Source: Mesostigma viride
Taxonomy: Eukaryota > Streptophyta > Mesostigmatophyceae > Mesostigmatales > Mesostigmataceae
NCBI GenBank assembly: GCA_009746045.1
Contig: RPFO01001558.1
Location: 1-31,468, forward strand
Reading direction: 5' to 3'
DNA: 31,468 bases
Shown: in pieces, positions 9,955 through 18,596 of the stretch
Layout: each line of letters opens with the position of its first letter
Numbering within the stretch: position 1 is the stretch's first letter
Notes under the pieces: model-generated
Told to the model about the DNA's origin: nothing
The model's database searches: none
What the model saw: only the letters and a program-made list of their open reading frames with translations
Made by a program: the position numbers and the translations under genes

Positions 9955-10285
9955 TAATTAATTAATTAATAGACACGTGACTGCGTCACGTGAGCATAAG
10001 TCCTCAGTGGGAGGGGAACATGGGATGGAATGGATGGTATAAGCTATCTAGGTCCTAGTTACAGGGGTGTGGGCACCGCGGCCCGAATCGCTATGAATGC
10101 CATACTTGGTCACACGCGGAGCCCCCACAGGCTTGGGGGTGGTCTCCTTCATCACTACTTGCCATCTATCCTTGCGCACCATCTGCCTCCATATTACAGA
10201 CAAACCAGGAGGCTGCCCGGGGGTGAGCCCGTCACGTCTAGTGTAGCACATGCCCATGCCGAGTCTATCACGAAAAGTCCACGGG
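9955..10285 (-). mobile_element. Second 5'-truncated LINE fragment, inverted
   Basis: Flanked by the 12-bp duplication ATAGGCACACAT (9943-9954 and 10286-10297); copy B has the single uninterrupted site near 12655. It is the last 331 bp of the same LINE as 8536-9191, nearly identical, in reverse orientation. Its minus-strand frame (10285-10048) encodes RDRLGMGMCYTRRDG through GAHTPVTRT and is intact. With the first LINE it makes an inverted repeat of about 325 bp per arm around a spacer of about 770 bp. Confidence 0.92.
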
Positions 10286-10474
10286 ATAGGCACACATGTA
10301 CATGATTAAATAAAGCGCGGGGCTTAGCTGGGATAGTGCCTCTAGGAGGCGTACATGTACATGGCCACGGTCTCTATTCTGCCCTACTACTGCTGTATTC
10401 CCCTAAGCTGGAGCGCCTGGAGTCGCTGGGGCCGCGGGGGGGGGGGGGTCGCCTGCCAGGGCTTGTGGCCGACG

Positions 10475-11807
10475 TCAGTAGATGGCCGCCCCCTTCCAGT
10501 ACACCGGCTGCCCCGCCTTGGTCTGCCGGAGCTGGAGGTAGGTCGGCCATAGCTCCCGTCGCCGGTGTTGCTGCGCCAGGGTCAAGTCGTCATCAAGGGT
10601 GAAGAGAGTCTTCTCGAGCCGCTTGCGGCGTCTGAGAAAAGAAATCTTGTCCGCCGGGGTCTTAAAGGTGAGGAGGAGCGGGGGCGGCCCTGCCTTACCC
10701 CGCGCGCGGGGGAGGCGGTGGGCAGCCAGCTCGATCTCACCGTTAAGGCCCATGCGACAAAGGATTTCTCTCTCAAACGCACGCAAAAGCTTCTCGGAGT
10801 TCTCACCTTCCTCCATCTTGAAGTTCTTGACAATGACGTTGAGGCTGCGCTTGGCGAGCTCGGCCTCCTCGCGGAGGTCAAGCGTCTGCCGTTGGAGCTG
10901 GGCTGCGACGGCGGAGGTGGTGGAGGTGGTATGTTGCTTAAGCATGGCCGCCCAGGTGGTGATGGGAGGAGCATCGCCGGCCAGGCCAGCCGAGGCTCAG
11001 TGGCTTGGCGGCGATGTCCTTCACCGCCTGCCGGGCGGTGAGGCCTGCGGTATTCTGCAGAACCTCGATAGCAATGGCGTTGTCCTTAAGACGCTGGTCG
11101 ATGTCATGGAGCTGGGCGGTGATGGCGTCGGAGGTGGAGGTCGTGGCGGTGGAGGAGGCGAGGAGGGTGGAGGTGGCGGTGGAGATGGTGGAGGTGGATG
11201 TGGGGAGGAGGGGGAGCTCGGCAGCCAACGTGCTGCCCATGACCGCCACATCTGCTGCGATGGGGGCCACGTGCTGCTCGAGGGCCTCCTTGAGGAGTGA
11301 GCGGATGGAGGATTCGGTTAAGGTGGTGGTGAGGGGCTTTGGGGGCCAAAGCTCCTCGAGGGAGCGGCCAAGGAGGGAGAAAAGGGCGCGTTGCTGAAGG
11401 TGGGGGCGGCGGCATTTGAGGATGGTGTCGAAGTTGTGGGCGCGTCTCTGGAAAGAATCGGTGAGGCGGCCCTGATGGAAGAGTTGCTTGCACATCTCAA
11501 GAAGCGAGGCGTGCGATCCCCAGAACACGCAGTTCAGGATCATGGCGGGGTTGAGCTGGTCAAAAAAGCCGGGCTGGCTGGCGTCAAAGTCGAACTCCTC
11601 CCAGGTCGGCTCGGCAGGGCGACTGCGCTTGGGTTCAGGCGACGCTGCTGGCGAGGCGGCCAGAGGGGGCTGGGCGACCACTAGAGCTTGGCTAGTGGCG
11701 CCACTGCCTTCTGGGCCGGTTGGCGAAGCTGCAGCCGGGGCTGCAGACGTATTTTCATTGCTGAGCGCAGCCGCCAGGCTGCGTTGCGTCGAGAGGCGTT
11801 TGCTCAT
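10475..11807 (-). pseudogene. LINE ORF1p-like protein, copy A (frameshifted)
   Basis: An RNA-binding ORF1-type protein. The N-terminal part (11807-10938) begins MSKRLSTQRSLAAAL and has an Ala/Pro-rich segment, a helical region and a Ser/Thr-rich linker. The C-terminal part (10945-10475) has a coiled coil (LDLREEAELAKRSLN), an RRM-like block with AHRLPRARGK and PPPLLLTFKTPADKISFL, and a terminal domain LTLAQQHRRRELWP...VYWKGAAIY typical of L1-type ORF1 proteins. The halves are in different frames; by comparison with copy B, an extra base near 10995 in copy A accounts for this. A 4-bp insertion after IY also creates an early stop that copy B lacks. The ancestral product would be about 450 residues. 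No ORF2 follows. The upstream 11808-11966 region is shared with copy B and is the likely 5' UTR. Confidence 0.8.
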
Positions 11808-11977
11808 CGTATATTGCGTAATAGCTTCGGAAAATTATATCAGCGTGTGCGTCGTAAGAAGACGCGTCGATTGTGATATTCACGGCTAAATTCGGTGCTC
11901 AAACGTGAAAGTTATGAGCTCCGCCGTCAGCCATGGCTACCTCGTGGCTCGTGGCTAGCCATGATGCACACACATAT

Positions 11978-12340
11978 ACGACCACATTTTGTTGGTCTAA
12001 TGGGTTATCCGGGTGGTCTGACCCAAGGAAACCACCATTGGACTATCCAACTAAGTTGTCCAATGGTGGTTTTGAGGTTCCCTTCCCTCCCTGGGAAGTT
12101 AGGGGTAGGTACACTTTTTCTTGGGGAAAAAAGATCGTCTTTTGGCCAACTTTGGCTGGCGCTGTCATCCAAATGCTTTGATAAAGCCACTGATGGTATT
12201 ATTGCATATTCTGAAAGCCCTTGAAGCGTAGATATGTTTGGCATCTTGGTTGAGGGTATTTGGAGATGTGGCCTGTGAGTTATGATTTTTTTCACTTTTA
12301 GGGGTATGAAAATGCCCAAAATGGGTCAGCGGACTATGGG
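11978..12340. other. Short genomic segment between the two ORF1-only elements, with a 15-bp stem hairpin
   Basis: No gene. It contains a perfect 15-bp inverted repeat, AAACCACCATTGGAC at 12029-12043 with its complement at 12058-12072 around a 14-nt loop. The function is unknown. Confidence 0.6.
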
Positions 12341-13819
12341 TTAATTAATTAGGAACATAACTCCGTTGGGAGTATATGTAGCACATAGCCCAGAGAAGGG
12401 GCATATGGCCTATCATACATTCTAAGCTACTTCCTGCAAGGGTGGGAATGTAAACAACGCTTGCTCTAGGTGCACTAGGGCACCTGCACCACCCAGAGTC
12501 TCGGGCAACACCCAGCTAAGGGGAGCCCGTCATAGGTGGGGAAGATCAGCATAGCTATACAAGAGCTAGGGCATGGCTTCTCAGCAGAGAGTGACTCCCT
12601 GCATGGGCACTGCATGATAAAATAAAGCTAGGCATCATCTGGAGGGTGGCTCATCATAGGCACACATGTACATGACTAAAAAGGCAAGGCCTCAGCTGGT
12701 ATAGTGCCTGTAGTAGGCGGGCATGTACAAGGCCACTGTCTAACTATTCTACACTACTGCTGCTGTATTCCCCTAGGCTGGGGCTTCTGGAGTCGCTGGG
12801 GCCGCGACGGTCGAGGGGGTCGCGTGCCAGGGCTTGTGGCCGACGTAGATGGCTGCCCCCTTCCAGTACACCGGCTGGCCTGCCTTGGTCTGCCGGAGCT
12901 GGAGGTAGGTCGGCCATAGCTCCCGTCGCTGTTGTTGCTGCGCCAGGGTCAAGTCGTCGTCCACGGTGAAGTGAGTCTTCTCGAGCCGCTTGCGGCGTCT
13001 GAGAAACGAAATCTTGTCCGCTGGGCTCTCAAAGATGAGAAGAAACGGAGGCGCCCCTGCCTTACCCCGCGCGCGGGGGAGGCGGTGGGCGGTCAGCTTA
13101 ATCTCACCAAGAAGGCCCATGTGTGCAAGGATTTTGCTCTCAAACGCACGTGCAAGCTTCTCGGAATGCTCACCTTCCTCCATGTCCAAGTTCTTGAGTA
13201 TGGCGTTGAGGCTGCGCTTGGCGAGCTCGGCCTCCTCGCGGAGGTCAAGTGTCTGCCGTTGGAACTGGGCTGCGACGGCGGAGTTGGTGGAGGTGGTATG
13301 TTGCTTAAGCATGTCCGCCCAGGTCGTGATGGGAGGAGCATCGCCGGCCAGGCCAGCAGGGGCAGTGGCTTGGCGGCAATGTCAGTTATATACAACGATT
13401 CCTTACGGAATCGATACTAAGCGCTTAGTCTCGATTCCGCAGGAATCGATGTATATAACTAAGACTGTTGCGACACGCCGGCATCCCGGGTTCGAATCCC
13501 GCTAGAATCGTTCCGGGGGTGGATTTTTCGCCTAGTAATGCGAATAACGTTGTGGACGCTAATCGTTCGGCCTAATGTGCTAATATGTTAATCGAATAAG
13601 GCAAGTGCTCTCCGCTGACTAGGCGGAGTACCAGCGCTAGCTATTCGACTGATATGGTATGCTCAACCGGCTAATCATCTGTGTTGATCGACGTCGCTCC
13701 GAAAATAGGCTAAGTCCCCGAAATCGGCTAATTTCCACGTGATGTCTCGCTATAATCGACTAGGCCTAGTTCGGTGGCTCGCTGGGCGCCGAGTATGATA
13801 GGCCGCTGGCCTCTGACCC

Positions 13820-13925
13820 CCTGTCGAATAGGAAATTTCGACAATCGAATAAGGAAAATTCGATAATCGAATAGGAAAGTTCGATGGTCGAATAGGCGAC
13901 TTCGATAATCGAATAGCCAATTCGA
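13820..13925. repeat. Degenerate TCGAATAGG/TTCGAT tandem repeat inside the foldback element
   Basis: About five copies of a 20-27 bp unit made from CGAATAGGAAA and TTCGATAAT, each locally self-complementary (ATTCGATAATCGAAT). Confidence 0.7.
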
Positions 13926-13975
13926 TGACCCGACTAGTATCGGCCTTAGCCTTGCCGGCGCAAGCAAAAGTTTTT

Positions 13976-14051
13976 GTTATATACAACGATTCCTTACGGA
14001 ATCGATACTAAGCGCTTAGTATCGATTCCGTAAGGAATCGTTGTATATAAC
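13976..14051. repeat. Perfect 76-bp palindrome (right end of the foldback element)
   Basis: The left half, starting GTTATATACAACGATTCC, is the exact reverse complement of the right half. The centre lies between 14013 and 14014. It could extrude as a 38-bp stem with almost no loop. Confidence 0.95.
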
Positions 14052-15006
14052 TATGTCCTTCACCGCAGCTGGGCGGTGAGGCCTGCGGTGTTCTGCAGGA
14101 CCTCGATAGCGATGGCATTGTCCTTACGACGCTGGTCGATGTCGCGGAGCTGGGCGGTGATGGAGTCGGTGGAGGGGGTGGTGCCGCGGTGGAGGAGGCG
14201 AGGAGGGTGGAGGTGGCGGTGGAGATGGTGGGGAGCTCAGCAGCCAGCGTGCCGCCCATTGCCGCCACATCTGTGGCAAGGGGGGTCACGTGCTGCTCGA
14301 AAGCTTCCTTAAGGAGGGCGCGGACGATGGGTTCTGTCGCAACGGTGGGGGGCGGTGGTGGGGGAGCCCAGATCTCGGTGTCGGAGCGCCCGAGGAGGGA
14401 GCAGAGGGCGAAGCGTTGGAGCTTGGGGCGATTCATGCGGCCTATTCGCGGGAGATCCTCGACGGGGTCCGCAGGCTGACCACCTGGCCAGCGGCCGCGG
14501 TTGTGGGAGCACAGCCTGGGCGAGGCAAGCCCGGGGGGCTGGGCGAGCACCAGTGCGCGACTAGTGTCACCGCTGCCTGCCGGACCTGATGGCGAAGCTG
14601 CAGCCGCAGCTGCAGACGTATTTTCATTGCCGAGCGCAGCCGCCAGGCTGCGTTGCGTCGAGGGGCGTTTGCTCATCGTATATTGCGTAATAGCTTCGGA
14701 AAATTACATCAGCATGCGCGTCGTAGAAAGACACGTCGATTGTGATATTCACGGCTGAATTCGGTGCTCAAACGTGAAAGTTATGAGCGCCGCCGTCAGC
14801 CATGGCTACCTCGTGGCTCGTGGCTCGTGGCCATTACCTCGTGGCTATTTATACCTCGTGGCTATTCCCATTCCGTCGTTTTTACTAGGTCGTTTTTCAG
14901 GTCGGGGGGTAAAATACCCACGTTAGATAGGAAACTATCTAACCGGCTGGCTGCCCTTCCCCTTGAGCCCCATTGTCGTTCAACTATAATACGAGCATAA
15001 GCTCAC

Positions 15007-15172
15007 CAAATACTAGTTCGTCATTGGAGGCCATGGAGTTTGGAAACCAACCAGATACACTAGTTTATTACAAATACGTGCCTGCCCATGAAAGGCGGCA
15101 AGCTCATGAAACACAGTTTTCAGCTGAGAAAGTCGTTCACTAGCTCCAGCCCGCTGGCATGTCAGCAAAGTC
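15007..15172. repeat. Dispersed repeat R1, copy 2
   Basis: Same orientation as 7265-7437 and nearly identical. See that entry for the differences. Confidence 0.85.
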
Positions 15173-15707
15173 CCGCTTCTCCCCCCTGGCCCGCGGTCGC
15201 TCCATGTGCTCGCCTCTGTCCGGTAATTCCCCCTCCTTAGCTCGATACCTATGGCCGCTGGGTGGTCCCACGCGGAATGGGGTAGATTTTTGCAAGAAAA
15301 AAACGCTAATTTCAATCGTCCGAAAACCGGACATTGCGCCGAAATTCTTGCCGAAAATTTGGCAGCCGAGCGAATTTTTCGCCCGACGGACTTTGCGCCG
15401 AAATTTTTTGTCTGCCGTGCTTCCAACTCAACCGACTCCTGCTGTTGCGTGCACTTTGTCCGATGCCTGCAGGCCACGCACGAATTTTGCGACCGAAATA
15501 TGACGACTAGACAAGTTTATCGACGACCTACATCGATCTATTGCCACTTTTGAAGTCCTTGGCTTGCTAGCAGCTTTTGATTATCAATGCCGGGAACAAA
15601 ATTGCCGAAATTTTTTATTGAATCAGTACATATATGTGCACATGTCCGTAATTTTATCATTCTCAATTTTGACATTGTCGGAGTATTTGACAACTTAGGC
15701 ATTGCGC
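15173..15707. other. Non-coding stretch, no gene seen
   Basis: It holds repeated phrases such as GCCGAAATT and CCGAAAATTT (15335-15410, 15600-15615). No ORF with recognised motifs. The right end lies just downstream of the stop codon of the minus-strand ORF at 15708. Confidence 0.4.
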
Positions 15708-16310
15708 CTAGAAAAAGGTGCCCCATCCGTCGATGTCAAAATCGCCGAAGGAGTACACTCCCTGGTACTGGTCTCCCCTGTAGTTGGGAGGCTCGCCTGT
15801 ATACATTTTGGTGTTCCACTTGGCCCCGCCGTTCTCCGCAGCAGCAAGGAACTCCTGCTGGGCCTCGGCCCTCAGGCGCATCATTGATACATTGGGAGAG
15901 CCCGGAATTTCCGTGCTCTCCACCACCACTCTCGCCTGATTGTCAGGCACGCATTGGTAAGCAGGGTTCAAATCTGAATCGGGTGGCACCAGATCGATCA
16001 TGCCATTGCCGAACGCAATGACACCTGCACCCCACTGTGCAGAAGGTCCGAGCAACTCTACATCAATTCTGATGTTTGCAGCGTGCTCATTTTTGTCGAC
16101 CATCACATAGGTATGCTGAGAACCGAAAATATTGCTCTGCTCCATTTGTGACAGTGTTAAATTTCGGCAAGGTTGGCTGCTTGCAATCGACAGGAAATTG
16201 GTGACCCCGACAGCCAGACGCGCAAGGGTTATCACTGCAGGTAGAACCCAAAATTTGTCGATAAGGAGTAATGGAAGGGCACGACCACCAGTCACTAGTA
16301 TTCGCTTCAC
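15708..16310 (-). CDS. Unrecognised protein, possible terminal exon(s), two competing frames
   Basis: The frame ending at TAG 15710-15708 reads IFGSQHTYVMVDKNEHAAN, then an acidic and aromatic tail (YQGVYSFGDFDIDGWGTFF). It looks protein-like from about residue 60 onward. Its first 55 residues are hydrophobic and could be a signal anchor. An overlapping frame on the same strand (16347-16087) reads DWWSCPSITPYR, GSTCSDNPCASGCRG and PVDCKQP, a Cys pattern typical of secreted domains. The true gene may run from the Cys-rich frame into the 15708 frame through a frameshift or splice near 16130-16190. A possible acceptor AAACAG/GTGTCC lies near 16310. I recognise no family, and a chance ORF remains possible. 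Confidence 0.4.
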   Translation of the reverse strand: MKRILVTGGRALPLLLIDKFWVLPAVITLARLAVGVTNFLSIASSQPCRNLTLSQMEQSNIFGSQHTYVMVDKNEHAANIRIDVELLGPSAQWGAGVIAFGNGMIDLVPPDSDLNPAYQCVPDNQARVVVESTEIPGSPNVSMMRLRAEAQQEFLAAAENGGAKWNTKMYTGEPPNYRGDQYQGVYSFGDFDIDGWGTFF

Positions 16311-16490
16311 CGGACACCTGTTTCAGCTTCCGGATAAAATTCAGCAAGAGCAGCGGCGATTAGATACTAAATATTGCGTTATTGGTTCGTACCGTACCCA
16401 GACAAAAATTGTACTAGTGACGCAATTGTACTAGGCGGAATGACAACTGCGCCCGGCAAATAAGTATTTATTGTCCATCTTCCCAGTAAA

Positions 16491-18227
16491 AGTCCTAAAT
16501 TTAGGACCAAGTGGAATTAAAAAATATATATGCAAACATTAAAATTTGACCCTGGCATTCGTGCCCATGACAGATAACACACTTTTTTAGTTTCTATCAA
16601 AAACCTGGGGTCAAATAATTACATTTAGTGCATGAATGGGCCCTGCCACCTGCCAGACCTCAAAGCGCGAATTTGGCCAAAATGTGGGTTTTAGGACCAT
16701 TAGGACCAATTATTGTCAACGCATGACCATGCTATCCACACGGTCCCTTGAGCATCTTACAAGCGCTAGGGGACCCTACGAGGCCTTGGGATGGCGGGGC
16801 AGCGTATAACAAGGCCATACCCTGCTGTGGCTGCCTCTATATATACGCGTGATTAACGGTGTCACAGATGGTGCAGGTAATGCAATATAGGGTTGCATGG
16901 TTGCTGAGGTTGCCCGGCTTGAACATGGCCCACCCCTTGCGGTAAACTTTCTCTAAGCATATGCCAAACCTTCTTTGACATCACGGACATGCTGGCCACC
17001 ACCCAGCGATGAAAAAACATTGCATTTGCATTGCAACTAACACATGAATGCAGCCAAATCAAGTTACAAAACAACGTTGTGCTAATATGCAAAGCTTTGT
17101 GAGCGAATTCAGGGTGCATGTAACACGTAAACCATACTGTATATACTGTCTGAGAACACCCTGAACGACTGCAGGCCATAGGACCATGGTTTATAACTAA
17201 CACATGAGTAAAACTGCTCTTACGCATGTGAGTTTTAGCTGCAGCGGACGACGAAGATAGAGACGTAAAAAATTGTATGACGTAAACCAACTATGTGTGA
17301 CAGTTATGTGCACAGAGAGCGTCCCCTCTTTTTAGGCATAGCTGGCTGACTCAAAACACCACGACAGCGTTGCCAGTTACACTCATGATCTAGGACAACC
17401 CGGCACTTACCTGCTACTTACGTCGCCTCATTCCAGATGGTTGCAAAAAAGTCGCTGAAATCCGCAGCGAGGTCAGCTTTCCGAGAGCTGAGCGCGCCAA
17501 AGCTGGCCAACCGGTTCGACAATGATATAAACCACGCTTGTGCTGCGTTCTAGGTCCAAGAAATACCGAAAGTGAAGACCTATAAGGTGCGCTCGCTGCC
17601 CAGCCTGAACGTCCCTAAAACATGGTCGACAATGGAAATCGGGCAAGAATATCACGGCCCAGGCGCTCCCATGTCAAATACTCCGTTTCTAAACTCCAGA
17701 CTATAATAAAAATCGTCCACAAAAATTTCCTGGCTTGATTCGCACCACCATTGCTAATACACTAACATGTTTGTGCCAAAATCGACCCTCCGCGAGCAGG
17801 CGATCTGCGACCCATTTGTGTTGTGCCGCTGTGATACAGAGCTACACATAAAAACTTGCGCAGAAAATATTCACAGCCTTTAAGCACAACTAACAACCTT
17901 TCGTTTTTGCTACTGGGCGCCCGAAATGATAAACGCACGTGAAAACGCCGGCCACGATTGTCAGGTCGCCATATCCACCTCACTTCATTCCCGCACCCAC
18001 TTCTTCGCTCCAAAATCGGTTATATTTTTGGTCGAGGTACCTACTTTCCCGCCATTATACCCGGTACCCGGGTACGGAATCCGGGTACCATGTGCCGGTA
18101 CCACGGGTCGGGTACATCATGCCGGGTACGGTCCACATGGGGTACGGTCCATATAGTGACCCCCCCCCCGGTACCTCGGTTATAGTGACCACTAGGACGA
18201 TTTAGGACAAAGTCCTAAATTTAGGAC
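16491..18227. other. Gene-poor stretch bounded by two identical 17-mers
   Basis: AGTCCTAAATTTAGGAC occurs at 16491-16507 and 18211-18227; it contains the 16-bp palindrome GTCCTAAATTTAGGAC. Related TAGGACC phrases lie at 16689-16710 and 18191-18210. Between them no ORF has recognisable motifs. This could be a degraded mobile element with short ends, but the flanks do not show a clear duplication. Confidence 0.35.
18055..18180. repeat. GGTACC/GGGTAC-rich simple repeat
   Basis: Degenerate copies of CGGGTACGG, GGTACCATG and GGTACGGTCC, ending in a C10 run near 18161. The phrases are partly self-complementary. Confidence 0.75.
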
Positions 18228-18243
18228 CGTGGGATGATTAACA

Positions 18244-18454
18244 TTATTGCTCCAACCCCAAACCTAACTTGTTCCGGAGCTGTTCGAAGCGAAGAGCAAT
18301 GGAAGGGATCGGACCCGAGCCAGATTTCAGTGCGGAACATGATGGCTGGCCTACCTCACTCCGAACATTAATGTGGACCCGGGTTCGAATCCTGTCAGTG
18401 CTATTCGCTTCGAACAGTTCCGGAACGATTTTTTTTGTGGGGGTGGAGCAATAA
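18244..18454. mobile_element. 211-bp inverted-repeat element (MITE-like)
   Basis: The ends TTATTGCTCCA and TGGAGCAATAA are perfect inverted repeats. A second inverted block lies inside (GTTCCGGAGCTGTTCGAAGC at 18271-18290; complement at 18405-18424), giving arms of about 50 bp with gaps. The interior carries CCCGGGTTCGAATCC (18378-18392), the same 15-mer as in the foldback element at 13485. No ORF. No target duplication is certain. Confidence 0.75.
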
Positions 18455-18596
18455 ATTCTCGACATGCAGAAACAAATGTCGAATAGATTGTGCAAAAAAA
18501 TATCGAAATCCTTATCATTATTTAAATATACAGATTATGTTGCAGTAAAAAATAACTGTTAATTGAAGGCCGCAAAAAATTATCAACTACCCTTAA

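Larger units (their letters stand above)
9391..11966 (-). mobile_element. ORF1-only non-LTR retroelement (HAL1-like), copy A, with nested insertions
   Basis: On the minus strand the element starts near 11966 and ends in a TTAA tail at 9391. It is flanked by the 11-bp direct repeat CACACACATAT (9380-9390 and 11967-11977). It encodes an ORF1-type protein and then about 500 bp of 3' UTR, without reverse transcriptase or endonuclease. Two younger elements interrupt the 3' UTR (9454-9670 and 9955-10285), each with its own 12-bp duplication. Copy B (12341-14830) preserves the empty sites, which proves the nesting. The layout recalls mammalian HAL1 (half-LINE) elements, moved by an autonomous LINE; that comparison is inference. 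Confidence 0.85.
13384..14052. mobile_element. Foldback-type non-autonomous DNA element with palindromic ends
   Basis: It is inserted in ORF1 of copy B with the 5-bp duplication ATGTC (13379-13383 and 14053-14057); copy A shows the uninterrupted target. Each end is itself a palindrome of about 77 bp starting AGTTATATACAACGATTCC. The right one (13976-14051) is a perfect 76-bp palindrome centred on AGCGCT; the left one (13384-13460) has three mismatched pairs. The interior has no ORF of note, a tRNA T-arm-like phrase CCCGGGTTCGAATCC (13485-13499), and degenerate ATTCGATAATCGAATAGG-type repeats (13820-13925). The superfamily is not assigned; a 5-bp duplication is known for Transib and some others. 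Confidence 0.88.
12773..14676 (-). pseudogene. LINE ORF1p-like protein, copy B (interrupted by a transposon and partly replaced)
   Basis: The C-terminal part (13312-12773) keeps the coiled coil, the RRM-like block (AHRLPRARGKAG, FLLIFESPADKISFL) and an intact terminus GHKPWHATPSTVAAPATPEAPA-like in composition, ending at a stop at 12773; it is longer than in copy A. The N-terminal part (from 14676) begins MSKRPSTQRSLAAALG but lacks about 85 residues present in copy A and has a short unrelated stretch instead. A foldback element at 13384-14052 splits the gene with a 5-bp duplication ATGTC. The copy is dead as a gene but useful for reconstructing the insertion history of copy A. Confidence 0.8.
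12341..14830 (-). mobile_element. ORF1-only non-LTR retroelement (HAL1-like), copy B
   Basis: It matches copy A from the TTAATTAATTAGGAAC tail (12341) through the 3' UTR, ORF1 and the 5' region (ATGGCTACCTCGTGGCTCGTGG near 14803-14824). A 669-bp foldback element interrupts it at 13384-14052. Its 3' UTR lacks the two insertions of copy A. No flanking duplication could be identified, so the 5' boundary is approximate. GTGGCT-type short repeats continue to about 14865. Confidence 0.8.

Noticed and set aside
10565-11300. Plus-strand ORFs over the ORF1 region
   Set aside because: Antisense shadows of the ORF1-type protein; the minus frames carry the coiled-coil and RRM-like motifs.
16862-17290. 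142-codon minus-strand ORF
   Set aside because: No recognisable motif, odd composition and no splice partners; most likely chance.
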